Source of the DNA: Glebionis coronaria
Lineage: Eukaryota > Streptophyta > Magnoliopsida > Asterales > Asteraceae
Assembly: GCA_025667525.1 (NCBI GenBank)
Contig: CM046874.1
Location: 282,892,880-282,956,879, forward strand
DNA length: 64,000 nucleotides
Direction: 5' to 3'
A program made the position numbers and the translations under genes. This document shows positions 1 through 11,239 of the stretch, one piece after another; the first letter of the stretch is position 1; the number at the start of each line of letters is the position of its first letter. The notes under the pieces were generated by a model. The model was given only the letters and a program-made list of their open reading frames with translations. It had not been told where the DNA came from and did not search any database.

Positions 1-563
1 AAACACTTATGAAACATGAGAAAAATTTAAAATTTGGCCATTTTTAGCCTTATTTTGCAACAAAACGATAAACAAAAAGATAAACTTTGGAAAGCGTGAA
101 GGTTTGGCAAGGCAAGTATCTATTCACCCTCCCATACTAAAGTTAAACATTGTCATCAATGTTTCAAGTCTAAGGGTTGGAAACCCCCATACTAGAGACG
201 TAGTCGAATGCATAATCTAGCATGAAAAGGGTGTAACCGTTAAATTTAAAGCCGTTTATAAAGTGTGCTAAAAACCTAAGGTTAGAACATCAAAGGATAT
301 ATCATGAATATTGAGAAAGTCTTCAAAGCAAACGATCGAGTGCTCCCATAAAACGAAAACGAGAGGCTCCAATCATGAAGATAATGATCATCTAAAATCC
401 ACAATTCACAAACAACCACGAAACAAAGGTTGGAAGGGCACAAATCCCCACACGTTACTACATTAGAAAGCGATAATATATACATAGGATAAGCATGGGA
501 CTCCCCCATGAGGCACCTCGTTTTTTATTACCGAGTCATGAGCTCGACTCGATCCCCTCAATA
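1..563 (-). other. Element A 3' spacer downstream of integrase
   Basis: Non-coding sequence between the integrase stop and the unseen 3' LTR. It shares landmarks with the spacers of C and H: a perfect hairpin with arms AAACATTG/CAATGTTT at 145-164, and C-rich modules (cccatacta, cccccatacta) that read as purine-rich PPT-like tracts on the element strand. I see no envelope-like ORF. Confidence 0.7.
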
Positions 564-1088
564 CTAATTATCATTAGGGAAGGTGATTTGGTCGAGGTAG
601 TTCAAGGATGGAACTTCCCCGCCAAAGTAGTGCTTCAACCTATGTCCATTCACCTTGAAATTGGGGCCATCATTCTGAGCTAGCTCGATGGTCCCATATG
701 GAAAAACTTGAGTCACGGTGAATGGACCGAACCAACGGGATTTCAACTTACCGGAAAAGATTTTCAAACGAGAGTTAAAAAGCAAAACTTGATCCCCAAT
801 GTTAAAAACCCGGTTTTTAATTTTTGAATCATGAAACTTTTTAGTCTTTTCTTTATAAATCAATGAATTTTCATAAGCAATATCCCTTAATTCATCCAAT
901 TCATTTAATTGCATTTTGCGGTGTTTTCCCGCGGTCTCCATATCATCATTACAATGCTTAAGGTCCCAATAAGCTTTGTGTTCAAGTTCAATTGGTAAGT
1001 GACAATTCTTCCTATACACAAGCTTATAGGGAGTGCACCCGCTGGGCGTCTTATGAGCGGTCCTAAAGGCCCATAAAGCATCGTCCAA
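564..1088 (-). pseudogene. Element A integrase C-terminal part (frameshifted fragment)
   Basis: 174 residues starting [25 protein letters not shown], the region just after the catalytic core of Athila integrases. It continues through the [20 protein letters not shown] segment characteristic of the integrase C-terminal domain and ends in the spacer. It lies in a different frame from the upstream integrase core, so a frameshift near 1090-1100 separates them. H carries the same segment joined to its core in one frame, which supports the reading as a broken single protein. Confidence 0.88.
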
Positions 1089-1089
1089 C

Positions 1090-2833
1090 TTATCCGACCA
1101 AGATTGTCGGTTTTCGCAATAGATCTCTCCAAGATCCTCTTTAAAGCTCGGTTTGAAACCTCGACTTGCCCACTCGTTTGTGGGTGATAAGCCGTAGAAA
1201 GACGATGTGTACCTCCATATTTCCTAAGGACCCTTTCGAATTGGTCGTTAAAAAAATGGGTTCCACGATCGCTTATGACCGCACGAGGGGTTCCAAACCG
1301 AGAAAACAAGCTTTTCAAAAACTTGACTACCACACGAGCATCATTGGTGGGCAAAGCCTTAGCTTCCACCCACTTAGATAGGTAGTCAACGGCGACAAGG
1401 ATGTACTTATTACCACGAGATGATGGGAACGGCCCCATAAAGTTAATGCCCCAAACGTAAAAGATCTCACACACTTGGATGATGTTTTGTGGCATTTCAT
1501 CTTTTTGTGAGGCTTTTCCTTGTCGTTGGCATGAGTCACATGACTTCACAAGCTCATATGCATCTCGGTAAATAGTAGGCCAAAAGAAACCGGCATCAAA
1601 AACCTTCTTAGCCGTGAGATTAGCACCATGGTGACCACCCGTGGGTCCCTCGTGACAAGCTCTAAGGATGTTAGAAGCTTCGGTACCAAAAACACAATGT
1701 CGAATAATTTGATCCGCACAAGTTCGAAATAAGTAAGGGTCGTTCCAAAAATAGAACTTGACGTCACGAAAGAATTTTCGTTTTTCTTGAGTCGTCATAC
1801 CCTTGATGATGAAGTTGCCCGCATGGTAATTTGTGATGTCCGCAAACCATGGGGTGGAAGAATCAAGCTTAGAATTCACTACACCAAGTGTCTCGAGAGG
1901 AAATGTTTCGGTGATTTCCTTGGGCTCGTAAACACTTTGGTGAGGATCTTCCAAACGAGAAAGATGATCGGCCGCTAGATTCTCGGCTCCTTTTTTGTCA
2001 ACGATTTTGTGATCAAATTCCTGAAGGAGGAGAATCCAACGAAGTAATCTCGGCTTTGCATCTTGTTTAGCCATAAGATACTTGATATCCGAATGATCCG
2101 TATACACTATGCATTTAGTCAAGACGAGGTAAGGTCGAAATTTCTCAAATGCATAAACCACGGAAAGGAACTCCTTCTCCGTTGTAGAGTATTTTAGTTG
2201 AGCCTCGGTCATCGTCTTGCTTGCATAGTGAATAGGCAAGAAGTGTTTTTCATGACGTTGCCCCAATACGGCCCCAATAGCATAGTCATTAGCATCACAC
2301 ATGAGCTCAAAGTGGAGGTTCCAATTGGGAGCAACAAGAATGGGAGCTTCGGTAAGTTTCCTCTTAAGGATTTCAAAGGCTCGTACACAATCTTCGTCAA
2401 AGACAAAACGTGCATCTTTTTCAAGGAGATGTGTAATAGGTCGAGAGATCTTTGAAAAATCCTTGATGAATCGACGATAAATGCCCGCGTGGCCTAGGAA
2501 ACTCCTAACTCCTTTAACGGTTTTGGGATGAGGTAATTTGGCGATGACGTCTACCTTAGCTTGATCTACCTCAATCCCCGCTTTCGAAACCTTGTGTCCT
2601 AAGACGATTCCACTTTTAACCATAAAATGACATTTTTCCCAATTAAGCACAAGGTTGGTTTCCTCACAATGCTTCAACATTCTCTCAAGATTCGACAAAC
2701 ACGAAGTGAACGAACTACCAAACACGGAAAAGTCATCCATGAAGACTTCCATCGTCTTCTCGATCATATCATGAAAAATAGCCATCATGCACCTTTGAAA
2801 GGTTCCCGGTGCATTGCAAAGTCCGAATGGCAT
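1090..2833 (-). pseudogene. Element A reverse transcriptase C-part, RNase H and integrase core (inactive)
   Basis: Open for about 580 homologous residues. RT motif FMDD is at residues 31-34. The RNase H region has the expected acidic positions (CDAN about 180, YTDH about 246, AADH about 289). An HHCC zinc-binding segment lies near 379-435, then the integrase core. The core should read D, D, E, but the first acid is Asn: GINFMGPF, codon AAC at 1442-1444, where H has GIDFMGPF. The second Asp (ISDRG) and the Glu (GQVEVSNR) remain. Integrase joins element cDNA to the chromosome, and loss of this Asp abolishes catalysis in known integrases. The N-terminal RT part and the integrase tail lie in other frames. 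Confidence 0.9.
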
Positions 2834-2869
2834 TCTACGATAGGCAAACGTTCCATATGGACACGTAAA

Positions 2870-3171
2870 CGTAGTTTTTCTTGATCACGAGGATCGATGG
2901 GGATTTGGAAGTAACCGGAAAAACCATCTAAAAAGCAATATAAATCGTTTCCCGCAAGACGTTCCAACATTTGGTCCATGAAGGGCAAGGGAAAATGGTC
3001 TTTTCGAGTGGCTTCATTCAACTTTTGATAGTCAATGCACACTCTCCATCCGGTCACGAGTCTAGTGGGAATTAACTCGTTGGCATCGTTTGGCACAACG
3101 GTCATTCCTCCCTTTTTAGGGACACAATGGATAGGACTCACCCAAGGGCTATCGAAAATAGGGTAAATCAT
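2870..3171 (-). pseudogene. Element A reverse transcriptase N-terminal part (frameshifted)
   Basis: Begins MIYPIFDSPWVSPIHCVPKKGG and carries the fingers/palm motifs RVCIDYQKLNEATRKDHFPLPF and YCFLDGFSGYFQIPIDP, whose FLD provides the first catalytic Asp of RT. The frame is lost near 2830-2875, just before [10 protein letters not shown], which continues in the next fragment. Upstream the frame is also broken between 3172 and 3290. It is one piece of a formerly continuous pol. Confidence 0.88.
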
Positions 3172-3289
3172 TCCCGCGTCAAGGAGTTTAAGGACCTCCT
3201 TTTGTAATGACGTCGTGAATTTTGGGGTTCACCCTCCTTTGACATTGGATTGCGGGTTTGTAATCCTCCTCCATTAAGATTTTGTGGGT

Positions 3290-3880
3290 ACAAAATTTGG
3301 GATCAATCCCCTTAATGTCGGATAACTCCACGCAATTGCCCCTTTGCGATCCTTTAGAAGATCGACAAGTGCAGTTTTTTCATCATCCGAAAGATCTTTC
3401 GCAATAATAACCGGCAACTTGTCGTCCTCCTCTAAAAATACATATTCAAGGTGAGGAGGTAAATCTTTTAACTCGAGGATAGGTGGTTCCTCAATTGAAG
3501 ATTTGGGCTCGATACTCATAACCTCCTCGGGTGGAGGATATGGGAAATCGTTAAGAAAATTCTTGATAATTGAGAAGTCCTCATCATTGTCGAGGTCTTC
3601 GTCACAAGTACGTGGAACATCGAATTCTTCCAACGTAAAACCACCACCTTCAAATGGAGTGAAGGTTGGTGTCGAATTATCAAGAATGGGATCTAACATA
3701 GTGGGATTGCCACTATTTTCATCATCACCAAAACCTAGAACTTCTTGTGAAAATTCCTCGCAAACAACGTCAATCATATCAACGAGGTTTATTGTTTCAA
3801 CAGAATAAACATGAGAAATTTGAGAATTTTGAGTTGCGTTTATAACAAGTTCCTCGTCGTTGAAACGTAAGGTGATCTTT
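3290..3880 (-). pseudogene. Element A protease-RT linker, cut at its upstream end by solo LTR B
   Basis: Acidic linker with PILELKDLPPHLEYVFLE and KLPVIIAKDLSDDEKTALVDLL, the segment that precedes RT in Athila polyproteins; H has nearly the same motif. The first codons after the insertion point (KITLRFNDEELVI) continue the protease C-terminus found on the other side of B, so this is one protein split by a 2.7 kb insertion. The frame is lost near 3290, where the THKIL-type segment continues in another frame. Confidence 0.85.
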
Positions 3881-4534
3881 TGTGACAACCGTGGTTTTGG
3901 GTTTGTCACTTGGTCTTACTTTTAGGTTATTTTATGTGTGCTTACTTGAATTGTGTGTTTACGTGTTTATTTTGTGTGAACGAGGTTGGTGTGGTTATCG
4001 TTTATGAGTATAGAGTACTCATAAGTAAATCGAGGAACGGTTATTTCATGTTCATGAGCTCACAAGTGGTGACTATGAAATGAAAATGGTGATATTGTGG
4101 TGTTTACGTATACGTATAAGTATTATAGTAATAGTTTTTTTTAGGATTTACGGTTTAGCATTTAGAGGTCTCGGGTGAGGTAATTATCCATATGAATATT
4201 TTTCGGGATGGTTTTAAGTCATTTAGGACTTAAATATAAAGTTTATTTCAAAATTTGAGATTTTTTTATAAAAGTGTATATTTTACGTCTTTAACGGTAA
4301 AATGCGTAAATTTGACTAGTTTTACGGTTTTGAGGTTTTGGAAGCTTTAGGAGCTGAAATAAATTAAGACAAATTAAGGTAATATTAGTAATATATTATT
4401 AAACAATAAAAAGAAAAAAAACGAAAATTAAGGGGTAGGGTCGGTTTGGTAGACGCAAGAAAAGAAAGGGAAAAAGGAAAAAAAGGAAAAAAAAGGAAAG
4501 TGGGCTTTGGGTTGGATTAGGATTCACCCATACC

Positions 4535-4550
4535 TTATATAATGTATATA
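4535..4550 (+). promoter_or_regulatory. TATA-like box in solo LTR B
   Basis: ttatataatgtatata, preceded by a purine-rich run (4460-4500) and followed by a leader-like region with ttagggtt motifs. The position, about a quarter into the LTR, fits the U3/R boundary. The function is inferred from sequence only. Confidence 0.45.
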
Positions 4551-5858
4551 CTAAACCAAATTCATTATTTTTATCCTGGAGATGAAGGAAATTCGTGAGT
4601 CATATAAAAAATTAGGGTTCTTCATAAAATTTGGGGGTTTTCATAAATCCAAGGTAAATCTTCAAATCCCTTCTTTAATTAAATTGTTTTTATGTTTTCT
4701 TTAATAATCTTATGATGGATTTAGGTTAGGGTTTAATATAAAAACAGTAAATTAATGTTTTATTAATCATAATATGATGATTACATAAATTAGGGCTTGT
4801 AATTAGAGGGATTAGGGTTAATTAATGAGGTTGATTTTGTTAAACCCGTTTTTAAAAACTGGGCAGAATTTTGAGTCAATTGTTTTGATCATATTGGGAG
4901 TTCTACAAACTCTTATTTAACGATCCAAGTACCCCTGGAAAGGTATTTGAAGTGGCTTTCCAATGCAAGAAACGAGAACGAAATTGGAGGTTGGGAAGTG
5001 GGTCAAAAAAGGTTACAACAGTCGGAGGTCAAAACAGTTTTGAATTCAGCCTGTTTTCTTTTTAAGTTTTAGGTTGTTTGGGGTACTTAGGGTTGCATTG
5101 GGATCTTCTCACGAACTTGAGAGATGGTTTATATATTGTAGTAAGTATCTGCACTTGGGCTAAGGTTGTGGTTTAGGGTAAGACCCCTTAATGGTAACAA
5201 ACTTTTAGTACGTTTAAAATCAAGAAATCTGGAATGACAAAAGTAGATATATGTACATCGGGGCCTTAACAGTAGCTTTAAGGTTAGGGAAAGTGGGAGG
5301 TGTTAGCCAACATATGTAAGGGTATGAATATTTCTTTTACAGAAACCATGAGTATGTTTAAGTGGACGTTTGACTTAAAGTTTTGAGACCTAAAAACTGG
5401 GACTGTTTTGGGTAAAATATGAACGGGTTAGTTATTAAACTTAACCAAGTTAAGGACTTGTTAAGGAATGGTAATGGGGTGATTAGAGATTATCTATGAG
5501 GTATTTATATGGGAATAGGCTAGATGTCCATCATAGGTTGATGAGCCATCTTAGTGATTGGTTTGTGTATTGATTGCGTGTTTTTGGTTTGTTAGCTTGT
5601 TGCTAGTGCGAGGACTTGTGAAGAAGCAATCAGGTGAGTTTCATAGTCCCATGTTTACTTTTGATTTTGACTTCCAGATGGGATGGAAGAGACACTGTGT
5701 TGGGTTGTTTATAAATTGTTGCTGTGAATGTTTTTAAGGTTTGAGATGGACTTGTGTGTACATTTATGTGATTAACTGCTATGTGATTCTTGTTTGTGTG
5801 TGATCTGGATTGGAAAGGTACATGGGTGTATGGGCGCCTATGGGACCTATGGTTAATG

Positions 5859-6061
5859 ATAAGGCGTGATGCATTGGAAATTGTGATTGTTGGTAAGGCG
5901 TGATGCCTTCGAAATTGTGATTGTTGGTAAGGCGCGATGCCTTGGAAATTGTGATTGTTGGTAAGGCGTGATGCCTTGGAAATTGTGATTGTTGGTAAGG
6001 CGTGATGCCTTGGAAATTGTGATTGTTGGTAAGGCGTGATACCTTGGAATTGTAATGATTG
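5859..6061 (+). repeat. 34-bp tandem repeat, six copies, inside solo LTR B
   Basis: Units begin gtaaggcgtgatgcctt and continue with a gaaattgtgattgttg half. They start at 5859, 5893, 5927, 5961, 5995 and 6029; the last is 33 bp and diverged. Each unit contains the short palindrome aaggcgtgatgcctt. An apparent minus-strand ORF here is only the repeat read through. Confidence 0.93.
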
Positions 6062-6163
6062 ATTTAAGTTGAATGCTAGTTGTTAGTACATGATTGTAGC
6101 GCATTGTCCATATGTTTATTGGTTTATGGTATTCACAGCTTATGACTTGTCTTGTGTTGGAGT

Positions 6164-6220
6164 CTAAACCTATGTCTCTCACCAACTTTATGTTGACGTG
6201 TTTTAGTGTCTCTTTCAGGT
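6164..6220 (+). promoter_or_regulatory. Conserved LTR box with short hairpin (copy in B)
   Basis: ctaaacctatg, then accaactttatgttgac, then tctttcaggt. The same arrangement occurs near the 3' end of the LTRs of E, F and G. The middle can pair CAAC with GTTG. Possible roles are an R/U5 RNA structure, a processing signal or an acceptor-like site (pyrimidines followed by CAG|GT); none is shown. Confidence 0.55.
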
Positions 6221-6566
6221 GATGCTTTGGTTAGGCGTGAGAACTTAAGTGGCTAGGATTTGGAGAGCGTAGGAATGCATATAGAAGGATATCCCCGTTT
6301 CCTTCTTAGTTTTTTTATTTGTTCATTTAATAAGTGATACTGTGGCACACACATGTTTGTTTTGATTATGTTACTTGTTTGTCTTGGGTAAGAGGTAGGA
6401 CTGTTACCTACTTACCTAGACTCCTGCATTGTTGAGATATTATCATGACATTTGTGTCACCATTTTATGACATTTCTTATATCATTTAGTTATCTCTATA
6501 AACACGCTATTGTTGTGATGATATCCATACGTCGTGCCCCATATTCCGCCATGGTGGGGTGTGACA

Positions 6567-7352
6567 TCTTTCTAGCATGCACATCAATTAAAGCCATAGA
6601 CGTATCTAAAAACGAACGACCTAAAATGAGAGGAACTTGAGGATCCGTGGGAATATCGACAACGATAAAGTCTAGCGGATAATAGAACTTTCCCACTTTC
6701 ACAAAAACGTCTTCCGCCAATCCACATGCGGGAATCGTGGAATGGTCGGCCAACTCGATAGACATTAGTGAAGGAGTAAGATTAGGAAGATTGAGCGACT
6801 TGAAGATTGCAAGTGGCATCAAGTTAATACTAGCACCAAGATCGGCCAAGTCATAGCATTCTTCCATATCTTGGATTGCATACGGAATCAATAATTTACC
6901 GGGATCACCGACTTTTTGAGGTATGCGGTTAAGATAAACCGATGAATAACTAGAAAATTGTTGCAATTTCTCCTTGTTGTTCAACATACTCTTAAAGTTA
7001 GCGGCAAATCGAGGCATCATGACCAAAGCATCGGCAAAACTCACATTAAAATGAACGTCACGAAACATTTTCATAAAAAGCTCAAATTGGTAGTTATCGC
7101 GCTCTTGACGTTTCTCCTTTCTAAGTCTTGATGGATAGGGCAAAGGTGGTGTAGGTTGAGGCATAGGCATAGCCTTTGGAATCTCGGGTTCCAAATGTGG
7201 TAAATGGTCAACCGTAGGTGTGGCATGAGCGGTACTTCGTGGGATTGGGACATGCTCCTTTTCGACCACCACCTCGGGTTCTTCCTCAATTGCATCCTCC
7301 GTAGGAGAAATTGGTTGAGGAGTCAGTTCCTTAAGTGTCTTACCACTACGTG
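6567..7352 (-). pseudogene. Element A aspartic protease region, truncated by B
   Basis: Pro-rich linker (PIPRSTAHATP, PPLPYPSRLRKEK), then the retroviral-type protease with DLGASINLMPLAIF as the catalytic segment (DLG replaces the usual DSG/DTG, as in other Athila copies here) and VPLILGRSFL as the second conserved loop. Protease cleaves the Gag-Pol polyprotein. The frame runs into B at the TSD and resumes at 3880. A one-base shift near 7353-7358 separates it from gag. Confidence 0.88.
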
Positions 7353-8959
7353 TGGTTCATCTCTCCCTTAGGGTTCGATATGGTGTTGCTAGGAAGACTA
7401 CTCGAAGACGGTTTGCACATAATAGCCTCAAACATAGATGAAATTTTATCCTCAAACATGGATTGCCTCTTCTCGACCTTAATCATCTCTTGTTTTATTT
7501 CATGTTTCCCTTGTTCCATTTTTTGTTGGTTTTGTTGTAACCTAGTTACATTCCCTTCTATTTTGTTTGTATGGATTTTAAGCTCATTTTCTAACTCGTT
7601 TTTCAACTCCTTATTCAAGTCGTTCTTAAACTCGGATCTTAGGCTAATGATTTCTCTTTGAATGTTGTCAAACCTAGCATCGTTTCCATTAGCGTATTCA
7701 ACAAATTCATTTGGAAGATCTTTCAAAGTTTGCAAACCCTTGTTGTTGTTTTGAAAATCATTGTTTTGATTTTTGTTTGAAACATTAGCCCCTTGATTCC
7801 CATAGTTTCCTTTGTAGTTGTTTTTAAAACTAACTTTATTGTTTCGATAGTTGTTGTTAGCATTTTGATTGGGAGCCAAACCCCGTGGAGTCAATTGATT
7901 AGAGCGGGTAACTTGACCGTTTTGGTTGTAAGTTCCCGTGGCCGCGTAGGCACTCGAAGTGTTACCACCGTTGGTAATGCACTCGGAGAAATCATGACCT
8001 CCACCACAATACATACATGAAACCTCAACCGCTTTAGCCGTAGCGGGAGCACTTTGTTCTCCAACTTTGAATTCAATTAAAAGTCCTTTAAGCTTATCAA
8101 AGATTTTTTTCTCCAAGTTCGCCTCAATTTGGCAAGCATCGATGGTATTAGACAAAGAAGGTGAAGCCGAAGACCAAGCCTTACGAACACTCGATGTGTT
8201 ACGAGGACTATACACCTTAGATCTATTCTCAATTATCACCAAAGCTTCCTCAACCGTTTTACACAAAAAATTACCACCCGCAGCGGCATTAAGATAATCT
8301 CTTTCATGATCATTCAATCCATTGTAAAACGTGTCAATTTGATGCAAGTCGGAAAAACCGCGATGAGGACATTCATGTAACATTTCCTTAAACCTATTCC
8401 AAGCTGTTGAAAAACTCTCATTAAATTCTTGTGAAAATTTTGAAATCTCGTTTTTCAAATGCATAGTCTTAGAGGGCGGAAAAAATTGGTTCACAAACTT
8501 AGAAACGAGATCCTTCCACGTCAATATAGAATTGGGTGGCTCTTTCTCTAACCAAATTTTAGCGGGCCCCGATAAGGAATACGGAAAAAGCATCATCTTA
8601 ATCGAGTCATTAGGAACATCCTTAAATTTGCAAGTGGCGGTAAGATGATTGAATTGGCGGATATGGTTGTGCGGGTTGTCCTTTTCATCACAACGGAATT
8701 TGTTGTTTTGGATCATCGACAACAAACCCGTTTTCACTTCAAAATTCTCCGCAAGGATAGCGGGAGTCACAATATCCTCTCCATAAACCTCGGTGGGTGC
8801 TTGAAGTAACTCCATCATAGTTCGATTCGTGATGGTTGGTTCTTTTCTTACGATAGGTTCGTCAATAGGAGACTCCTCACTAGAAAGATTAGGAGTAAGT
8901 GTTGACTCCTTTCGGTTTCTACGTTTACGTGCACGTCTTGCTTGATTACGGGTTTGCAT
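7353..8959 (-). pseudogene. Element A gag (capsid/nucleocapsid)
   Basis: Likely starts at the internal Met of MQTRNQARRARKRR, matching the MRTRSS start in C and H; an upstream in-frame Met adds ten residues. Basic N-terminus, retrotransposon-gag domain around residues 85-250 (FPYSLSGPAKIWLE, FNESFSTAWNRFKEML, TFYNGLNDHERDYLNAAAGG), a zinc knuckle CMYCGGGHDFSEC (CX2CX3HX4C, one residue shorter than canonical), an Asn-rich segment, then a Lys/Glu-rich coiled coil near 430-520. Gag assembles the particle around element RNA. The frame ends early at a shift near 7355. Confidence 0.9.
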
Positions 8960-9411
8960 AAACGTCACGTACAACGTGGGGATGAGCAAAGAAGATTCTT
9001 TTTGGTGTTTTGTATTTTTCCAATTTTTTGTGATTTTTTATTGTTTTTGGATTTTTTGGATTTTTGTGATTGTATTAAGTAGACAAAAATCTACAAATCT
9101 CCTCCTTAATCAAATCTCTTGATTAAAGAAGCCTCAAGGAATGAAAACGATCACGTGAAGTGAACGCCTTCGATGACTTTAGAACATTGGTGGAACACCA
9201 AAACGTTCAAGAGGGTTTAATCAAATGAAACCAAGAAAATATATATGATACTTAGATAATACTTTGGTTGGCAAACCCTCGATTAGCCCTTTTTATCTAA
9301 ACACTCACAAGCAAGCGGGGAAACGAGGCAGCGCGAAGCACTTAAGAGCCTTTTTCCTTAGGGTATATTTTATAATACCCGCCTTATACCCACCTTATAA
9401 TTTGTGTTTTT
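8960..9411 (-). other. Element A leader, gag-proximal part
   Basis: Non-coding. With 18522-18816 it forms the leader split by C. It contains a perfect small hairpin TTGGTG-GAA-CACCAA at 9187-9201 and a t-run that served as C's target site. I see no ORF. Confidence 0.75.
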
Positions 9412-11239
9412 TGATACAAGGCTTTTTCCCGTATAAAAATTAAGTTCGTTCTAGTATGTCTCTTCGAATTGATCTTAGCTCTCTATGTGACTTCGTTTTA
9501 TTTTGGTGGAAACAAAGATGTGTCGTTGTAGTTTTGGAAATTAAAGGTGCAGAACAATTTAAGTAAAGGTGCAATTAAAATAAATCTAAGTCTAATTAAA
9601 GTAAAGTGCAAGTATTTAAAAGCGCGACTAAAATAAAAGGGCAATAAAGTAAATAACGCAAACTTAAATCTAACTAAGGCAAACTTAAAATGCAACTAAA
9701 ACTAAAACTTAAACTAAGGCAAATAAACTTAAAGTGCGATTAAGGAAAAAGGCGGGAAAAAGAAAACTTAAAATGAAAAGGCAGAAAACTAAGATTTCCC
9801 TATCCGGAATAAATCCCCTATTCGGAATATTAGGCCTATTCGGAATAACTGTCACTCATTCGGAAAGATTACCCTATTCGGAAAGTTGGTCTATTCGGAA
9901 AGTGCAGCCCTATGCGGAAAGATCATTTATTCGGAATAAAGTGCCTACTCGGAATAATGGGTCCTATTCGGAATACTGTCACTATTCGGAAAGTCCTTCT
10001 ATTCGGAAAGTACACCCTATTCGGAAAACCAGCTCTATTCGGAAAGATGTCCTTATTCGGAATAATATGCCAATTCGGAAAGATTTCCTTATTCGGAAAA
10101 TCTAGAATGTTCCGAATAGCAATTCTTAAAAACCCCTATGCGGAATAAATATTCCGAATAGCAATTCTCAAAACCCCTATGCGGAATAAAGTTCCGAATA
10201 AGCAATCTCTCAAAACCTCTATGCGGAACACTAAAATCTTCCGAATAAGCAATCTTAAAACCCCTATTCGGAATATTTCTGGGCTCATTCCTGGGAAAAA
10301 TCAGTAATCATAAAACGAAGAACAAGGAGGATTAAAAAGGTACGAATTAATTAAAAACTTAACCAAATCAACAAAAAGATTAAACCAAACAAATAAATAA
10401 ACAAATATAAAGCATCAACAGTCAATCCAAAACAATAAAACTAACAAAACTTAATCAAATCAATCAAAACCCACTTAAATAAATCAACAAAAATAAAGAT
10501 CATGAACAAAAACAAATCAACACAAAGATAAAGAAAGGAAGAATGAGATTAACAAGATAAAGATAAAGCTTGACAAGAATTAAAAAGGAAAACTTACTTG
10601 AATTAAATGGTAATTAAGTGCAAGACAAGGTAATTAAAATGTGCAAGTATTTAAATTGACAAGATAATTAAAGGTGGAAGGACTAATTGTCACTATTAGC
10701 CAACAAAACAAATGATAACAATCCTAATCTATTTATAGGGGAGGATTAGGAAGCTTCCTCCCCTCCTTCATTTCTTGTTATTTGCAAGATTAAGTCCTTC
10801 CTTCATTTAATCTTCATTAATTGCGTCATTAGTCCCTTTCTTCTAATCTTTCTTTTAAGTTTGGACTTTAAGGACTTGTGGCTCGGGATATCTTTTGAAC
10901 TCGTCTTTAATTTCTTCAATAAAATAGACTTGAGTTTCTCGACTTTTGATAAACTTCCGTCTTTTGACTTTTTCTTCGATAAAACTTCAGAATTGGTCTT
11001 GGACTTCCGTTCTTTTTCCACTCTTGATTTCTCGACTCCGTCTTTCATCTTTTTCTTCAATAAAAGCCGTAAATGCCCGTGAATTCTCGTGTTTTCTCCA
11101 CTTTTCATAATTTCATCCTAAAATACAACAAAAACACAAACCACGCATAATTCCGACATAAAAGACATAAAATACACGTTTTGGTCCGGTTATTATTGTA
11201 ATTAAGTGGTAGAAAAGATGGGTGTTTACACACCTATCA
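9412..11239 (-). repeat. Element C 3' LTR
   Basis: 1828 bp, same length as its partner at 16689. Differences spotted: a t/g near the outer end, a/g near 9660, a/g in the gctcattcct segment, g/t near 10540 and g/a near 10820. It contains the CGGAA array. ORFs predicted across it are repeat read-through. Confidence 0.95.
9799..10275. repeat. Periodic ctattCGGAAt array with inverted copies, C 3' LTR
   Basis: More than 20 copies of a CGGAA core (mostly ctattcggaa) spaced about 15-25 bp in one orientation to about 10100. Then four units of about 45 bp pair ttccgaatag with a downstream ctatgcggaa, so each unit can fold as an imperfect hairpin. H's LTR has a related gatcggaat array. The function is unknown; clustered protein-binding sites or RNA structure are possible. 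Confidence 0.85.

Larger units (their letters stand above)
3881..6566 (+). mobile_element. Element B: solo LTR of a chromovirus-like element, 2686 bp
   Basis: Begins TGTGACAACC and ends GGGGTGTGACA. It is flanked on both sides by tcttt (3876-3880 and 6567-6571), an exact 5-bp target-site duplication. No internal domain is present, so it arose by recombination between the two LTRs of a full element. Orientation comes from its shared 3'-end box with LTRs of F and G, and from a TATA-like stretch upstream of a leader-like region. The interrupted frame of A resumes precisely across the two TSDs. It contains the 34-bp tandem repeat listed below. Confidence 0.93.

Noticed and set aside
5859..6061. 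CRISPR-like array
   Set aside because: Units abut without spacers, and the context is a plant LTR.
5853..6185. A 110-codon ORF with repeated TITISKASRLTNNHN units
   Set aside because: Direct translation of the 34-bp tandem repeat in solo LTR B, whose unit is not a multiple of three per array in any constrained way.
9734..10148. ORFs rich in repeated SIRKV/FGK words over the CGGAA array (also 17011-17425 and 53527-53865)
   Set aside because: They are read-throughs of a short tandem-like array in LTRs and lie in two frames at once.
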